Shown here: positions 32,001 through 44,432 of the stretch, one piece after another
Layout of the letters: each line of letters starts with the position of its first letter
Position numbering within the stretch: position 1 is the first letter of the stretch
From: Nitzschia sp. pyKryTriq1
Lineage: Eukaryota > Bacillariophyta > Bacillariophyceae > Bacillariales > Bacillariaceae
Assembly: GCA_956465555.1 (NCBI GenBank)
Contig: OY101117.1
Location: 1,674,001 to 1,738,000 of the forward strand
Length of the DNA: 64,000 nt
Reading direction: 5' to 3'
Translations under genes and position numbers: made by a program
Notes under the pieces: model-generated
What the model saw: only the letters and a program-made list of their open reading frames with translations
The model's database searches: none
What the model was told of the DNA's origin: nothing

Positions 32001-35000
32001 CAGGGGATCAAGGTGGACTCATTTGGCAGAAGATTTGAGATATTGATCCCGCGCTCAATTCAAGTGCATGCAAAGATGCTTCGAGACTGGAGACTCAAGA
32101 ATGCAATGATGGTTTTGACTGAGGTTGGTCTGGACAACGGCGGCAGGCTTGTGACGGTTCGAAGCTTGTTCGAGATCAGAAATAGCACGACCCATCCCAT
32201 CAAACTTGTCTACAACCCTGACCCGAGGCGGCGACCAGTGGAAGATCCGGAGGAGCATTCACCAGAACATATACAAGATGCAGATACTGCCATTGCGTCC
32301 TCTGTGGTATCTCAGCATTTTCTTGCGCCTGTGGACGAGATCGAAATAATCCAACCCGGATCCACCTTCCAAATCCCTACCCTATTATTGGAGAGATCAC
32401 TTCAAATGACTGGGAGTCACTTGGGGTGTCTCTGGCTCTGCCCTGATACCAACGATAAGAGTATGCCATTTTGGAGTTTTTTTCGATCCAATGGCTCCGT
32501 GGAAGAAGAGGATCTTGAGGCTTCGTTCAGTTCAAAACCAATACAGCTGGCCAAGCTTGTTCACGAGTCTTCGGTCATGTTCCAAAATGGCACTGGGGAA
32601 GACATCCCCCCGGAGGAGGCGAAGAGCGGCGTCCAGGTATCTTGCCCAACAAGGGTACGAAAAGGAGGGGCTCGGGCTCCCTTTTGCTACGCGATTGAGG
32701 TTGGTAGAAGCCCACTTGTAAATATCAACCGGGAAAGGCCTGACGTCGAGATGAAGGAATCGTTGCAGGGCGATGGAAAGAAACCACAGAGGAAAAAAGC
32801 TGGAGCTGATAAAAAGTCAAAGAAGGTAGAGGAAAAGATCCATGGTCCCGTGGCGTATTCCCTGTCGATTCATGCCCCTTTGGTCATCGCCAATCTCCTT
32901 CCAGAGGGCGGCCGTTTTGAATTAATGCACGCGATTCGAAAGACTGTCGTGTGGTATGCTGACCTCAAGCCAGGGCAACAGATCGCCGTTCACTCAGTTG
33001 GCTTAGACGCCCCGCTCCTACTTTTGGTGAATTTAGGGTTTTGTAGGACGCCGGTTGGGGAGGGAGCGCTGGTACATCATGGAGCGGACTCCTACACAGG
33101 CCGTAGAGGAGGTGAGTTTGTCAGAGCCGTGCCGTACCGTGCTGTCGTTTCTTCATTGTTCTCACGTTTTTTCCCAGAACAAGGAACGCGCTTCAAATCG
33201 ATTGGAAAGGCTGCCCTGAAGGGAACAAAACAGATAGGGAAAACATTAACAGCGATCTCTGACTCCCCGGACAGGAGGGGTCAAGGTCGGCTTGCGCAAG
33301 TCAACGCCCCTCAGTTCTATAATAGGCAGAATCGTAAAGACAAGACTAATAACCCACACGCCAACCAAGTGCCACATGGATCCCTCGGTCTTGATACAGG
33401 TAAGAAAAACGCCCCATCATTATCCTGTATTGATCCTTTTCACAGTCTCACATTAAAGCGCCCCAAGAAGCCGGAGATCTAGGAGCCACCGGAGGAAAGA
33501 TACACTCAGTAGAAAGTGTAGCCTATTCTCAGAACGACATCGCCACCGAAACGACTGTGGTAGATGGGATCGGACAACGATTAAGTCTTAGCCTTGAAAA
33601 CGTGCGTGGTGGCGGAGGGCAACGGCGGGTTTCTCTGTTTTGCCCGTTCTGGATTGTGAATACGACCGAACATTCCCTCCGGTACAAGCAAGATAAGGGG
33701 AAATCGTTTGTGTCAGGCACGGTCATAAGCCCCGAAAAAGATGGCTCTAGACCAGTAGACGGGAGCAATAGAAATTATCGCATGCACCACAAAAACCAGG
33801 CATCAAGGCGCAAGTCGTCCAAACGGCATGTGATGCTTCTGGAGCCGGAGGGTTCGCCGATGAACTCGAAAACAATTTTTGCCGGAACGCCAGGTGCTCT
33901 AGCCACAACTCCCGGTCGTTGCGGATTGGAGGCTTCAGAGCTTGCGGAGCTAATCGATAAAGAACTCTCGCTGGAGAGAATGGCCCAATTGGCTTTTATG
34001 TTCAATTTTCATGACGAGGGGTTATCCATCGGGCACCAAATGCTGAGCGTTCAGCTGTTTGATGGAAGTGGTGAATGGGATTATTCGTCAGATTGGTCAA
34101 GAGGGTTCAGTCTCGACTCAGTCGGATTTTCCCAGATCGTGTCGTAAGTAATTTTGTGGGATCGATGATTCGTCAGCAACGTTTTTCCAGATTCTCATTG
34201 TGTTGTTTCTCCGACCGGTAGAATGAGCACGAAGGAAGGGAGGGCGATCGAACTTTCAGTCGAGGTCAACGTTGCACCTGGTTTACTGTCATCGTACACC
34301 AAAATTGTACGGTTCGTGCCACGCTATGTTGTTTACAACCGTCTCGAAAGACCCATCAGACTGTGGCAGGATAGTTCAGTATTTCGTCCTGAGAATGAAG
34401 ATAGAGCAGCAAACTCAGATGGGATTGAGATCAACAGAGAGGCCAGGAAATGGAGGTACCACTATGAGGACAAAAACAGCGAAGAAAAGATCAACCAGTA
34501 CGAAACTTTGTACGGTCGACCATCGACGATAAAGGATAATTCAAGCCCAAGAACCGAAATAATTGCCGGAGGTACCACTGCTCACCGTTCGGCTCTCTAC
34601 ATTACGACAATCGGGCCCTCGGAGATCGCTCCTTTTCTACTTCCCGACACCAGAGCCGAACGACAGCTCCGTGTTGACCTGGGGGGGATTTGGAACGTTT
34701 CATCAAGTTTCGCCTCTGATCTTCCTGGGGAGCATAGCTTGAAAGTTTCTCGGGCCACGGATTTACGAATGCTCAATCATGTCTCAACAAGGGCAGCGCC
34801 GAAGTACAAAATAGTGTTGCCACCCCCTGAAGATTCAGGGATGGTCGAGTGGGATGGAGAGTTGGGGGTCTTCTTTGAAACCGATTGGGGAGTAGACAAA
34901 CGCATTATTGTAAAGGGAACAAAGCGAGGAAGATTCGCTTACAATCACACGGACATACACGTAGGGGACGAGCTCCTTCGAATAGATGGGATCTCTGTGA

Positions 35001-38000
35001 CAAAAATGAGCTTTGCTGAAGCCATGAAGCTCATCAAGGAGCGCGTTGCTTTTGTCCGATCTTTGAACTTACAGCCTAGGCCAGAGAATACCGAAAACGC
35101 TAGGCGTCAAGGGAGGTTACGACGTCTTTCCGTCGGAGTGAAACGTCGGAACTCAGGCTCTCAAATTGTGGCCGACGACGGTGATGTGCAACCAAGGCAA
35201 CTTACGCTGACCTTTCGAACACTCGAGGAACGTCTGAGAAAGCTACGTGGGAAGGCTAGTACGCACGAAGAACCCAACAGCGGGCGGGAAACTGAGAGGG
35301 ACTCTACGGATTACATCATGGACCAGACTGCTCAGCTCGAGAGATTCAACGTTGAAATGAAGTCTCTCCACAACACGATGTTCGTCATTCTCCGTGAACC
35401 GGACAAGGAGAACCCTCCCTTCGAAATCCAAAACCGATCAATTAATCACGTCGTCTTTTATCGACAACGTGGATGTGAAAGTCATCCCTGGAACTTTGTC
35501 TTTCCCGGAGAGTCGATGCCTTATTCCTGGGAAGAACCGATGAGATCAAAAAAGCTCACTGTTCGGGTAGCAGCTAAGTCGCAGGAAGTTTTCAAGCCGA
35601 ACAATGGCGACGCATCTTCGCAGGGCAGCATTTCCGAATTCGAGATCGAACAGGATCTCGATGGAGACCCTGTGTCGTCGCCCGAGCATGAGCAGCGTGC
35701 GGCCAGAGTTGCTCGCCTGAGACAAGCGCTGGCCTACCAATTTGTCAATACGGAAGAGCGCGGGGGCTACGGCCCATCAATAACTGTACGGCTGGAAGAG
35801 ATAGGCTACCGCACATTTCTGCCCATTCCATCCAAGGACGGTGCAAATCGCCGGCGGAAGTTCTTGAATTGTGAGGTGGATACAGACGGAGGTACGCGGC
35901 TGTTGGTAGTTTCAGACGACGCGGGGTCCGACGACGACAGAAGTCTACTAAAGAGGCATTTGGACACGCTAAGGAAGCAGATTTCGTACGAAGAGCAAAG
36001 GATTGCTGGCCTCAGCTCTTTGCAGTATTTACTTTCAAAAGAATCAACCGAAAATGCCCAGGGAAAAAATGAAGATCACAAGGAAAGGATAGAAGTGATC
36101 GAAGGAGACGCAAGACGATTTGTCGAGGATTTCTCGGAAGATACAACTATTTCACGCTGCCATCAGGTCGTCGTCGAAGTAATAGAAGCTGTGGGCTTGA
36201 ACGTCTCCGATTTCGTAGGGAACTGTAATCCCTACTGCGAGATTTTCTTGAAAGGTCGTTCGAAATCGAGACAGTATTTTTTCCAGAAGCGACGCAACAA
36301 GAGGAAAACATATTTCATTGAGAAGAGCCTGAACCCCAAGTGGACCGATCAAACTTTCATTTTCGATGTTCCTGAGGAGGCTGTGCGTGTAACTCGGGGA
36401 CATCACTTGCTGGTGAAGGTCAGAAATTTCCGGCTCGTAGGCCAGCATCCGATACTAGGTCAGGCAGCTGTGCATTTTGGAAGTCTTCGAAATCAGCAGG
36501 AACTTGTTGGGTGGTACCCGCTGGCGGGAAGAACGGGAAGGAGTGATGTCGAAACTGTGCAACTATCCGACGCTAGCCGGGGCTCGATCAAATTGCGTGT
36601 CCACTGGGTTTATACATCGTCTGCACTCATCGACTACTTTCTTATGTTGAGTCAAGCCCGGTTAGGCCAGCTTTCCAGAAGCCGAGATGGAATGATGGAG
36701 CAGCTCTCTCATGCTATTGATTCCGACGAGAGGAAGAGAGAATCGAAAGAGAGTGGAAATGCCGGTAGAATCAAGAAGCTAGCGAAGCTGGAGAAGAAAA
36801 TGGCGCAGAAAACCCCAAAGAAATCGCGAAAGACGAACAAGAAGAGAGATCAAGAAAAGGATAATGTCGTTGGAAAACTTAACCAGGGCATCAACTCGAG
36901 TTTGACGGTTCTGAAGGGGACTCTAAAAGCGTCTCGTGACCGATATCTCTACGCTCTATACTACCAAACTGCAGAAAGTAAGCGGAATCGTCAGATGGAA
37001 GAAGAACGCCAAAGTATTGCCAACCAGGATGAATCTGTTGGAGCTTCAACGAGCGTCAGTGACCAAGTGGGAACAAGCTCCGACCCCAAGTCTCCAGGTT
37101 CCCTCAATGGCCAGCAGGAGGACCAAAAAAGGTCTCTCGAGCAGTACTTGACTAACCAGAGAGGCCGTGCTTTGATACATTCACCCCAGATGCATGAAAC
37201 ATTCCAGAAGAACAAACAGACGCTAGACGCCTTCTTCGCAGGAAAAAGTCCCCAAGTAACGAAAAGCCCATTCCCAGCAGGGAAGGCTAGGGTGCGGTTG
37301 GATAGTGCAGGCAGCCCGCGCCGCGCCAGCCGGCGCCTTGTAGATTCTGAGCACGGGCGTCATCTTGTCTCGCATCGACGGTTGTCCATGGATATTGACG
37401 ACCCGCTCGGTGAAGAAGCAAGCTTGGAGCACGGAGAAAACTGGCGTTCAGCGGTCCTGGACGGTGTTTACAGCCAATCGGCTGACTGGGGAATCTCTGA
37501 TCTCGTGTCAGTTGGCACGGAAATCGACGAAGAAGCCAAGCGGAAGCGCAATACCCGCATCCTTGTAAATCTTGGGTTTCTATTCCACGAGTGTGGTGTG
37601 TACTTTCACGAAAACCATCTTCCCCATCATTTTAGAAGATCACTTTTCGCGAGCTCTATGGAAGAAAGGAGAACTACCAGGTTGTACCGACCCAAGTTTG
37701 CCGTTGGTAGCCCATCAGTGATTCGTCATTTCAAGAGTTGGCAAGCTGCCGGTACTCTCCACATCGACCCAGAACTTGAAGTGACGGCGACCAGTTCGAC
37801 ATTCACTGTCCAGTTCAAAAAGAAAAAGCCCGAGATCCTGAAGAATCGGCTTCGCGGCCCCGACAGCAAAGAAATCATCGACCAACGGCTACAGGTCCCT
37901 GATACAGCTCCGAGTGCCACCAAAGAACGATCAACTGGTCGTGTCGAGACCTTGTACCTGTCACGCTGTCGATTTGAACGTGCTGCCAAGAGGACCCTGG

Positions 38001-41000
38001 GTGCAGTTCTGAATCCTGGAGGATGGCTCACAGTGAGACCTATAACTGCGTTGAATCTCCCTGACGGTTACAACGGTATGTTTGTGAGGCTCAGATACGG
38101 GTCTGAAACTCTCGTCAGCGAAACTGTAGACGCTAGAGTGACGCCTCGTTGGGGTTCGCTTGATATCCTTGATTCTCAGGGTACCCGGTCAAACGGCCCA
38201 AGAAAATCCTTTTCTCCCAGAAGAGAAGAGGTTGAGACCGCGGTCAAATGGACCCAGAACGACTTGCATGTTCACGTCGAACCCCAGCAAACAAGCGGGA
38301 CAGTCAAAATTTCCGTCATTGCAGAGCGGATGAACAACAAGACGGAGCTGGGCGTCCTTGAAATCCCGCTCGGAGCTGCCATTGCTGCATGTCTAGACGA
38401 GCACGACGAAGAAGTCGACCTTGACAATGGCCCGACACCACCACTGTATGTCCGATGGTTTCCTCTGCTGAGTCCCAGGCTCGTGGTCCCCGTGGAAGGC
38501 GATATGGGAACCAGTTCACGCTCAGCCGAAAGCGAAAAACCTCGCGATAGCATGTTTCAGCAGTACTTCGCCCCCTGCATTCAGCTTGCACTGATGTGGT
38601 GGCCCGAGAACACTGGGGCGGCAAGCAACTATTCCAACGAGAACGAGGAGGGCGGAATTTCCAGTGCTCTTGGCCTCCGTGGTCCAAGCAATTCACCAAG
38701 AGCCGTCGCACCACCTGCCGTTCAAAGCTACTTCAATCTTGACCTAAGTCGAGTTTCTGCTGCTCTGATTGACTCGCAAAGGGCCATAGAACTGCTTTCT
38801 TTCACGGCCATGGATCTCGATATCAGATACTCTGTGACCAAGACCAAAACTCGTATGGGGGTTGTTGTTGCTTGGATTCAATTAGATCATCAAGACCCGC
38901 GTGCGCGGGAACCAGTAGTTTTTGCGCCGACGCCAAGTGAGGTAATGCAGCCAACACTGCAGATCCTTGCCTTGAAAGACAATCTTCGGACGAAAAGCAA
39001 TATTGTGTCCTACGAATACATCGGTGTGGCGCTGCAGGAAATGGATCTTACAGTCGAGGAGTCCTGGATTTTTGAATTATGGGACTTCTTCATGGGTGTC
39101 ATGAGGCGAAGAAAAGCAAAGCGGAACTCAAGGAAGGGTCAACAAAGAGCCGATTTCCTTCTCTCCACGGAGAATTGCTTTGCTTCTCATAATCTCGAAG
39201 GCGAGAACGTGCCATCGCTGCTCTCTGCTCTCAGCGGTGAGGCAGAGGGGGGCTCTTCTGCGAACAGGAGAAAAATTTATATCGAACAGCTCATCCTGGG
39301 TTTGGTTAAAGTTAACCTTTCATACGTAAAGGGAAAGAAGCAATCTTTTGAGCTGACCGACAAGGGAGCAAAGGTATTGAAGAATCTTGAAGTAAGAGAA
39401 TTGCCCAATCTTGCTCTGGCAGCAACTGGAATTCCCTTCACAGAGGGTATGCACCGGGGCGACCAATCAGAGGTTTTCGTCAAATGGAGCCAACACACAT
39501 ACGATGAAGACCTAATGGATAGTGGCGGTAAGTTCGTGTTGTCGTTTGGTGCACTCGGGTCGAGGTTGCAAAACGACTGACTCACTGTTTCATTTTACAG
39601 GATACAACTTGCCAGGTATCATCGCCGCAGTTTTCCCTTCAGTTTCAGATGCTCCAATCAGGCTCCAAGGAAAAGTGATTGATCATGTTTTTGAGAGCGG
39701 TGGAGAAATTGTGTCGAGTATCAAAAACTTTTACGTCAACGAAACGCTCAAACAGGTTTACAAAATCATCGGATCATTAGACTTCGTGGGTAACCCCACT
39801 ATTTTGTTCAGCTCGTTCGTTTCTGGTGTGAGGGACCTAGTGGCCGCTCCAACAAGTGCATTTTTGAAGTCCCCCACAAACGTGAACCAGGTGGGGATTG
39901 CTGTTGGAAAAGGTACGCTTTCGCTGTTCTCGCACAGTGCAAGCGGCATCTTTGGCTTCGCAGCCAAAATGTCCGCGACAGCTGGCCAGGCCGCGGCAAT
40001 ATTATCACTCGACACAGAATATAGCCAATGGCACCGCGACAGGATCGTGAACGAGGCTACAAATCTCAATAGAGAATGGAAACGAAGGGGGATTCAGAGC
40101 GTTCCGGAAATGTTGACGAGGCCCGTTGGCGACATTATTCTTGGGGTTGCCATGGGTGCGTCAGGATTGATCATTTCCCCCTACAAGGGGTTCAAGAAGG
40201 GCGGAGGGCTGGGATTTGCAAGGGGGGTAGCAGTTGGAACTGCAGGTGTCGTCGCGAAGCCTCTTGTGGGAGTACTAGATGCATTCACACACTTCTCAGC
40301 AACCATACACGACGTCGCGAAAAGCGTCAACGTTCTCGAGCGACGATACCAGCCATCCTTGAAGCTTCGACTGCCGTATACTTTTGGTCCAATGAATATC
40401 CTATCCCCTTTCGATCCCATCTGCTCTCGAAGTGTTAATCTTCTGCGAATATTCCCGCCCAAAACCAAGCGAAACCGAAAGGGAAAACGAGCTCCAGAAA
40501 TCTATGTCCATTCGGAGGTCCTTCACATGGAACCCGGTGTTGATACATTCGCGATAGCCACGACAATTCGAGTTGTTCTCATCAGACTCAGAAAAGATAC
40601 CACTGGTGCCTTGCTGCCTGCTCTGGGTTGGGAAGTAGAACTTGGAAATAATGGAACGGTAGTGTCGAGGGTATCGGATCATGGTCACAACGGCGTCGCT
40701 CTTACAATCACGAGACGCGTAGCAGATGACAAAGCCATTGAGGAGGTAAAGGACTCTACCAAGATTAAGCGCTCTAAGCGGGTACAAGAAGCTATCAAGA
40801 GCCCGAGATTTTCCTCTGCGCTCTCTATGGACTCAGGGTTTAGCGATTTGGAGGACGACGACGACATCGAGGTCAACGCCGAACTTCCGAGCGAAGGCGC
40901 TGAGCATGCGCAGCTGCCACAGGGAGACGACCCAGAGGCTGACGAAGAAGCCGACCCGACCTTTGACCACGGTGCGACCAAAAAGGGTGGCGAGGTCGTG

Positions 41001-42674
41001 AAGTGGTTTACGGTCTTGGCAGAGTATCAACACCGCAGGCAGCTAACTACTCTTCATAACGCCATATCTGCCCTGGTGGGCAATTTTGATGCGATCGTGA
41101 TCGGCCACACTGCTGAATTCAAGGGTGGAAAGGAGGGCGTATCGACCTTCGGAATATTCAATTTCGAGAAACCTTCCGAGGATCAAAGAAGTGTGTACGC
41201 TTCCAATGCTGAACTCGTGGCCTCACTTGAGAATCTACCTTGGATGCACGAGGACGTCTTTGCAACATTCGAAAAATCTTCTGAAAGGAAGAAAAAGGAG
41301 TACGTTGCGTCCATTCGTCAGAATTGGTCGCTTGCATCTGCCTTGGAGGGTTCGAAAAAAGAAGGAGGACCGGCGTGGCTGGTCGAAGCGCGGGCTCGCG
41401 CGATGTTCCCTACTTCAGAATCTCTAGCGGTTGCGGACTTTTTGGATCCCGACGACCCCGTTGTGAGAGAAGTCATGTTTGAACACGAGGAAATGAAAGT
41501 ACTCGCGTCAGTTTTACCGAGCGAGAGCGAAAACGAAGAGGAAAGCGACTTTGATGCAGACGGATCGCTTTCAATTGAAGGGCTGGAAGATGGCATCAAC
41601 GTCGGGGGTTGGAACAGGTCCTTGCGAAAGGGAGGGACAACTGGGAAGTTGGCAGGAGGAACAGTGTCTACAACCGAAGAAAACCGGCCTAGAGATCGAA
41701 TCGACAACGACGACGAACTCTTTCATTCTACAGAACTCCATGGATCCGTCTCCAATGGGAAGGAAAGCGGAAGCAGTGCTTCATTGAACAGATCTGACGA
41801 GAATTCTTTCGAAAAGATGGAAACTCCGATGCACAGCGTCTCGAGTTTGGACAACCAGGAAATGAAGTCGCTTTCAGGGCACCGTGGGAGTGATCGGGAT
41901 TTATCTTCCTTCGTCTCGTCCCCATGTGCCATTGACAATGCGAGAGAACAGAAAAGAATGGCTTATAACAAGACGAAGGAAGCATCGAGAATGGATAAAA
42001 TGGAAACTCTAATGGAGCAGCTCGTGATTATCAATGCACAGCAACTTCAGAAGCAATCACCACCGGTTGAAATCAGCGGTGACGCGCATTCCCTCGGGGA
42101 ATCCAGGGCAGCAGACATGCTGAAACAAGAAGTAGCAGAACTGCGATCGCAGGTCCAAGCACGAGCTGCCGAAGATGATGCACTGCGAAACGAGATAACA
42201 CTACTGCGACAACAGCTGGCCGAGCGAAGAGAACAGAGGACTACTAAGATCCAGGAGAGACCCAGTAGACTGAAGATACCTGAAATTCTTCGTTTTGGCT
42301 CCGGATCAAAGAAGGAGGAGGGGAGTCATGGAGCTGGTGGAAAGCAATTCGAGATGCACGGGAGCAGTGCAGATCTATCGGAATCAATAATTGAAACACC
42401 ACTCAAAGATGGAGCACAAGAACACCGTGGCATAAATAGGAAGTCACAGAGACGCATGTCAGGAGATACTTTCGCGAGCGCAGAACTGATACCAGCCACA
42501 AAACGAATGCCTACGGTCGAACCAAGTCTCAGCCAAACTGCAAGCAAAATGGGGAAACGTCCATCTGAAGACGGCACGGATTCAGGGATCATGCTTCGTC
42601 GCAGCTCCATCGGCTCAGAAGTGCGAGCATCCGGCCGCCGCCTCTCAGGGGAGCATCAAGTCCGATGGGAGTAA
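23055..42674 (+). CDS. VPS13: Giant VPS13-family bridge-like lipid transfer protein with PDZ-like and C2-like insertions
   Basis: Five exons, 23055-27119, 27192-33399, 33459-34143, 34222-39527 and 39601-42674, sum to 19338 nt in one continuous frame (6445 aa). The N-terminus (KVTEILSKFFEFDPSELDLGIWSGDL) is the chorein domain that starts VPS13 and ATG2 proteins. Exons 3 and 4 carry adaptor-binding (VAB/SHR-BD) blocks such as VPRYVVYNRLERPIRLWQ. Inserted near residues 3858-3932 is a PDZ-like domain (LGVFFETDWG, HVGDELLRIDGISVTKMSF), and near 4295-4425 a C2 domain (CNPYCEIFLKG, LNPKWTDQTFIFDV). A second C2-like unit lies near 4905-5070. Exon 5 holds the VPS13 C-terminal helical region and a PH-like part, then about 500 acidic, disordered residues with a coiled coil near 6259-6305. 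VPS13 proteins transfer phospholipids in bulk at membrane contact sites. Human paralogues have roughly 3200-4400 residues, so this one is unusually long. Confidence 0.9.
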
Positions 42675-43398
42675 TCGATTAAAAAGGTCTAATGACAAAG
42701 TCGGACTACTTTTTGACAAGCACTATGCAAACATTTTTGAAGACGCGCCCTGAACTCCTTTCTACTGTAGTCTCTCTAGTTTTCCGTAATAATGGGGGTA
42801 AGACGGAGGAATAGACAACGAGGGGATTCCGCCCATAGCAAATGAAATTGGGGAGCTCTGGTGGGGAGCAGAGCCGGAGGGACTGACATGACTCTACAGT
42901 AGAGTTGATAGAGTTCGAGCAGGGGTCAATAGCAAGCTCCGGACAAATAAAGAAAAAGAAAAGCCGAGAAAGAACGCCTCTCTAGCTACTAGAGGATGGG
43001 GTATGAAACTTCTCCGCCAACGCGCCCTTTTCCCCCGAATGAATAACGTGAGAAAATACCGAATGGATTCTTCCTGACAACTAATAGTAATACTAGAAGG
43101 GAAGGCCTATTCGATATGGGGGCAGCAGATGTCGATTGATTATAGTTATAATGATCAAGAGAGATCACAGTGATAAAGATAACAAAAGAGTGAGCTTTCG
43201 CTCGCTGTTTGAAGACACTTTTGTCTCAAGGATTTGTATCTCGCCCATCGGTCATTTCCGTTGAATTATGACTCTTTCAACGGAAGGGATTTGACTGCCT
43301 GGACTCAGATAATCTCTCACTCCCTCTCGAGATCAACTATCCGAGAGTAAAGATATAGTAGTGAACGGATCCAAAGTATTGTTGGCTTAGAACACCTC
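42675..43398. other. Intergenic region, possible Copia LTR remnant on the minus strand
   Basis: About 720 bp downstream of VPS13 and directly 3' (minus-strand sense) of the Copia pol terminus. Minus-strand sequence beginning TGTTCTAAGCCAACAATAC at about 43394 is where a 3' LTR would be expected. No second LTR was recognised, so the boundary is unknown. The region also contains a short inverted repeat around CTACTAGAGG (42983-42995). Confidence 0.35.
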
Positions 43399-43550
43399 TT
43401 ACCAGCCCATGATCATCTTTCGTAACCAAACGAGAGTGTCCTCGTTCACTGGTTTCGTTAGTATATCTGCGGGTTGTACCTTCGTATCGATCTTGTGAAT
43501 GGTTATTTCCGATCGAGTGAGACAAAACCGGCTCGGTATTGCCATTGAGA
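43399..43550 (-). pseudogene. C-terminal end of a Ty1/Copia Pol (RNase H) relic
   Basis: The minus strand reads EITIHKIDTKVQPADILTKPV, then LVWLRKMIMGW and stop (TAA at 43401-43399). The ADILTKP block followed by a short helix and the terminal GW is the characteristic end of the Ty1/Copia polyprotein RNase H domain, including those of diatom elements. Reading upstream, the frame meets a stop at about 43547-43549, and no integrase or reverse transcriptase is present. This is a truncated copy. Confidence 0.8.
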
Positions 43551-44432
43551 TGGGGTTTTATTTTCTTTTACACCTTTTCTGGCCCCACTCGTCTTCGATC
43601 CTCCAAATCCTTTGATGGCTCGCGTCTCCTCGCTGGGGACCCGGCTGTGCAACAGCCTCTAGCACCAAACGACAGATTTCCGCGGACAACTGGATTTTGA
43701 CCAAGTAAAAAGTGGTTTGAGGATTTTTTGGCCGTGAAATAAAGACTAAGCTGCTGTAATGAGCCCCCGCCCTGCCGCGCCCCCGTAATGGTACATACGT
43801 ATGTATGTACAGATAGTACACGTAGTTTTGCGTACATTTTATATTACATACTCTTAAACGCGCGCCAAAATTATTCTGGGGCCGAAATGAAAGACCCCCA
43901 CCAACCGGCTACCGGTACCTGGTACAGTACTCAGTACTGGTACTGTACACAAGTACAGGTGTACCGGTATGTATAGTGTACCCCGCCACAGTACCTGGTA
44001 CAGTACCAGTACTCAGTGCTGTACTCTCGTACCGGTACAGTACTCTTGTACCTGTACAGGTACCGGTACGTAGGTTTTCTCTGCCTGGGAGAGAAACCCA
44101 GCCACTCTCGAGAGGGAAGAGCAGGCAGACGAAAAGCCCCACGGAATAAATGCACAGTGCGCGGGCCGCCGCCAGCCTCCGTCGTACTGTAGACCACAAT
44201 TATGTACATTACACTACTACACGTACAGTAGACGCATCTGTCTTTGCGGCATACCGGTACCGGTATGTACGAAGTGGCAGGTGGCAGCATTTTTGCTCAT
44301 CATTATCATTGTGAAGACTAGACTACAGGTTTTCCAGCAAAGCTTTGAAGTTCAAACCTATGAACGACACTTGCAAGGAAAGCTTTACCATCGGTATCGG
44401 TCCTCGCATTTTCTGGTTTCCTGCTAGAGTAC
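43551..44432. other. Upstream region of SMC6 with dense GTAC palindromes
   Basis: About 880 bp. Minus-strand frames at 43558-43821 lack recognisable motifs. 43905-44070 is the densest GTAC cluster of the window, followed by a smaller one near 44250-44275. The SMC6 promoter must lie here. Confidence 0.5.
43905..44070. repeat. Densest GTAC/ACCGGT palindromic cluster
   Basis: More than fifteen GTAC or TACCGGTA words in about 165 bp, including CTACCGGTACCTGGTACAGT, GTACCAGTACTCAGTGCTG and GTACCTGTACAGGTACCGGT. Many overlapping perfect palindromes occur. Confidence 0.75.

Noticed and set aside
23055-42674. Treating the five long frames as separate genes
   Set aside because: They join through GT-AG introns in perfect phase and together make a complete VPS13 order of domains.
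43558-43837. Two overlapping minus-strand frames of 87-89 codons
   Set aside because: No motif in either; one runs into the GTAC tract. They may be decayed retroelement DNA, but I cannot show it.
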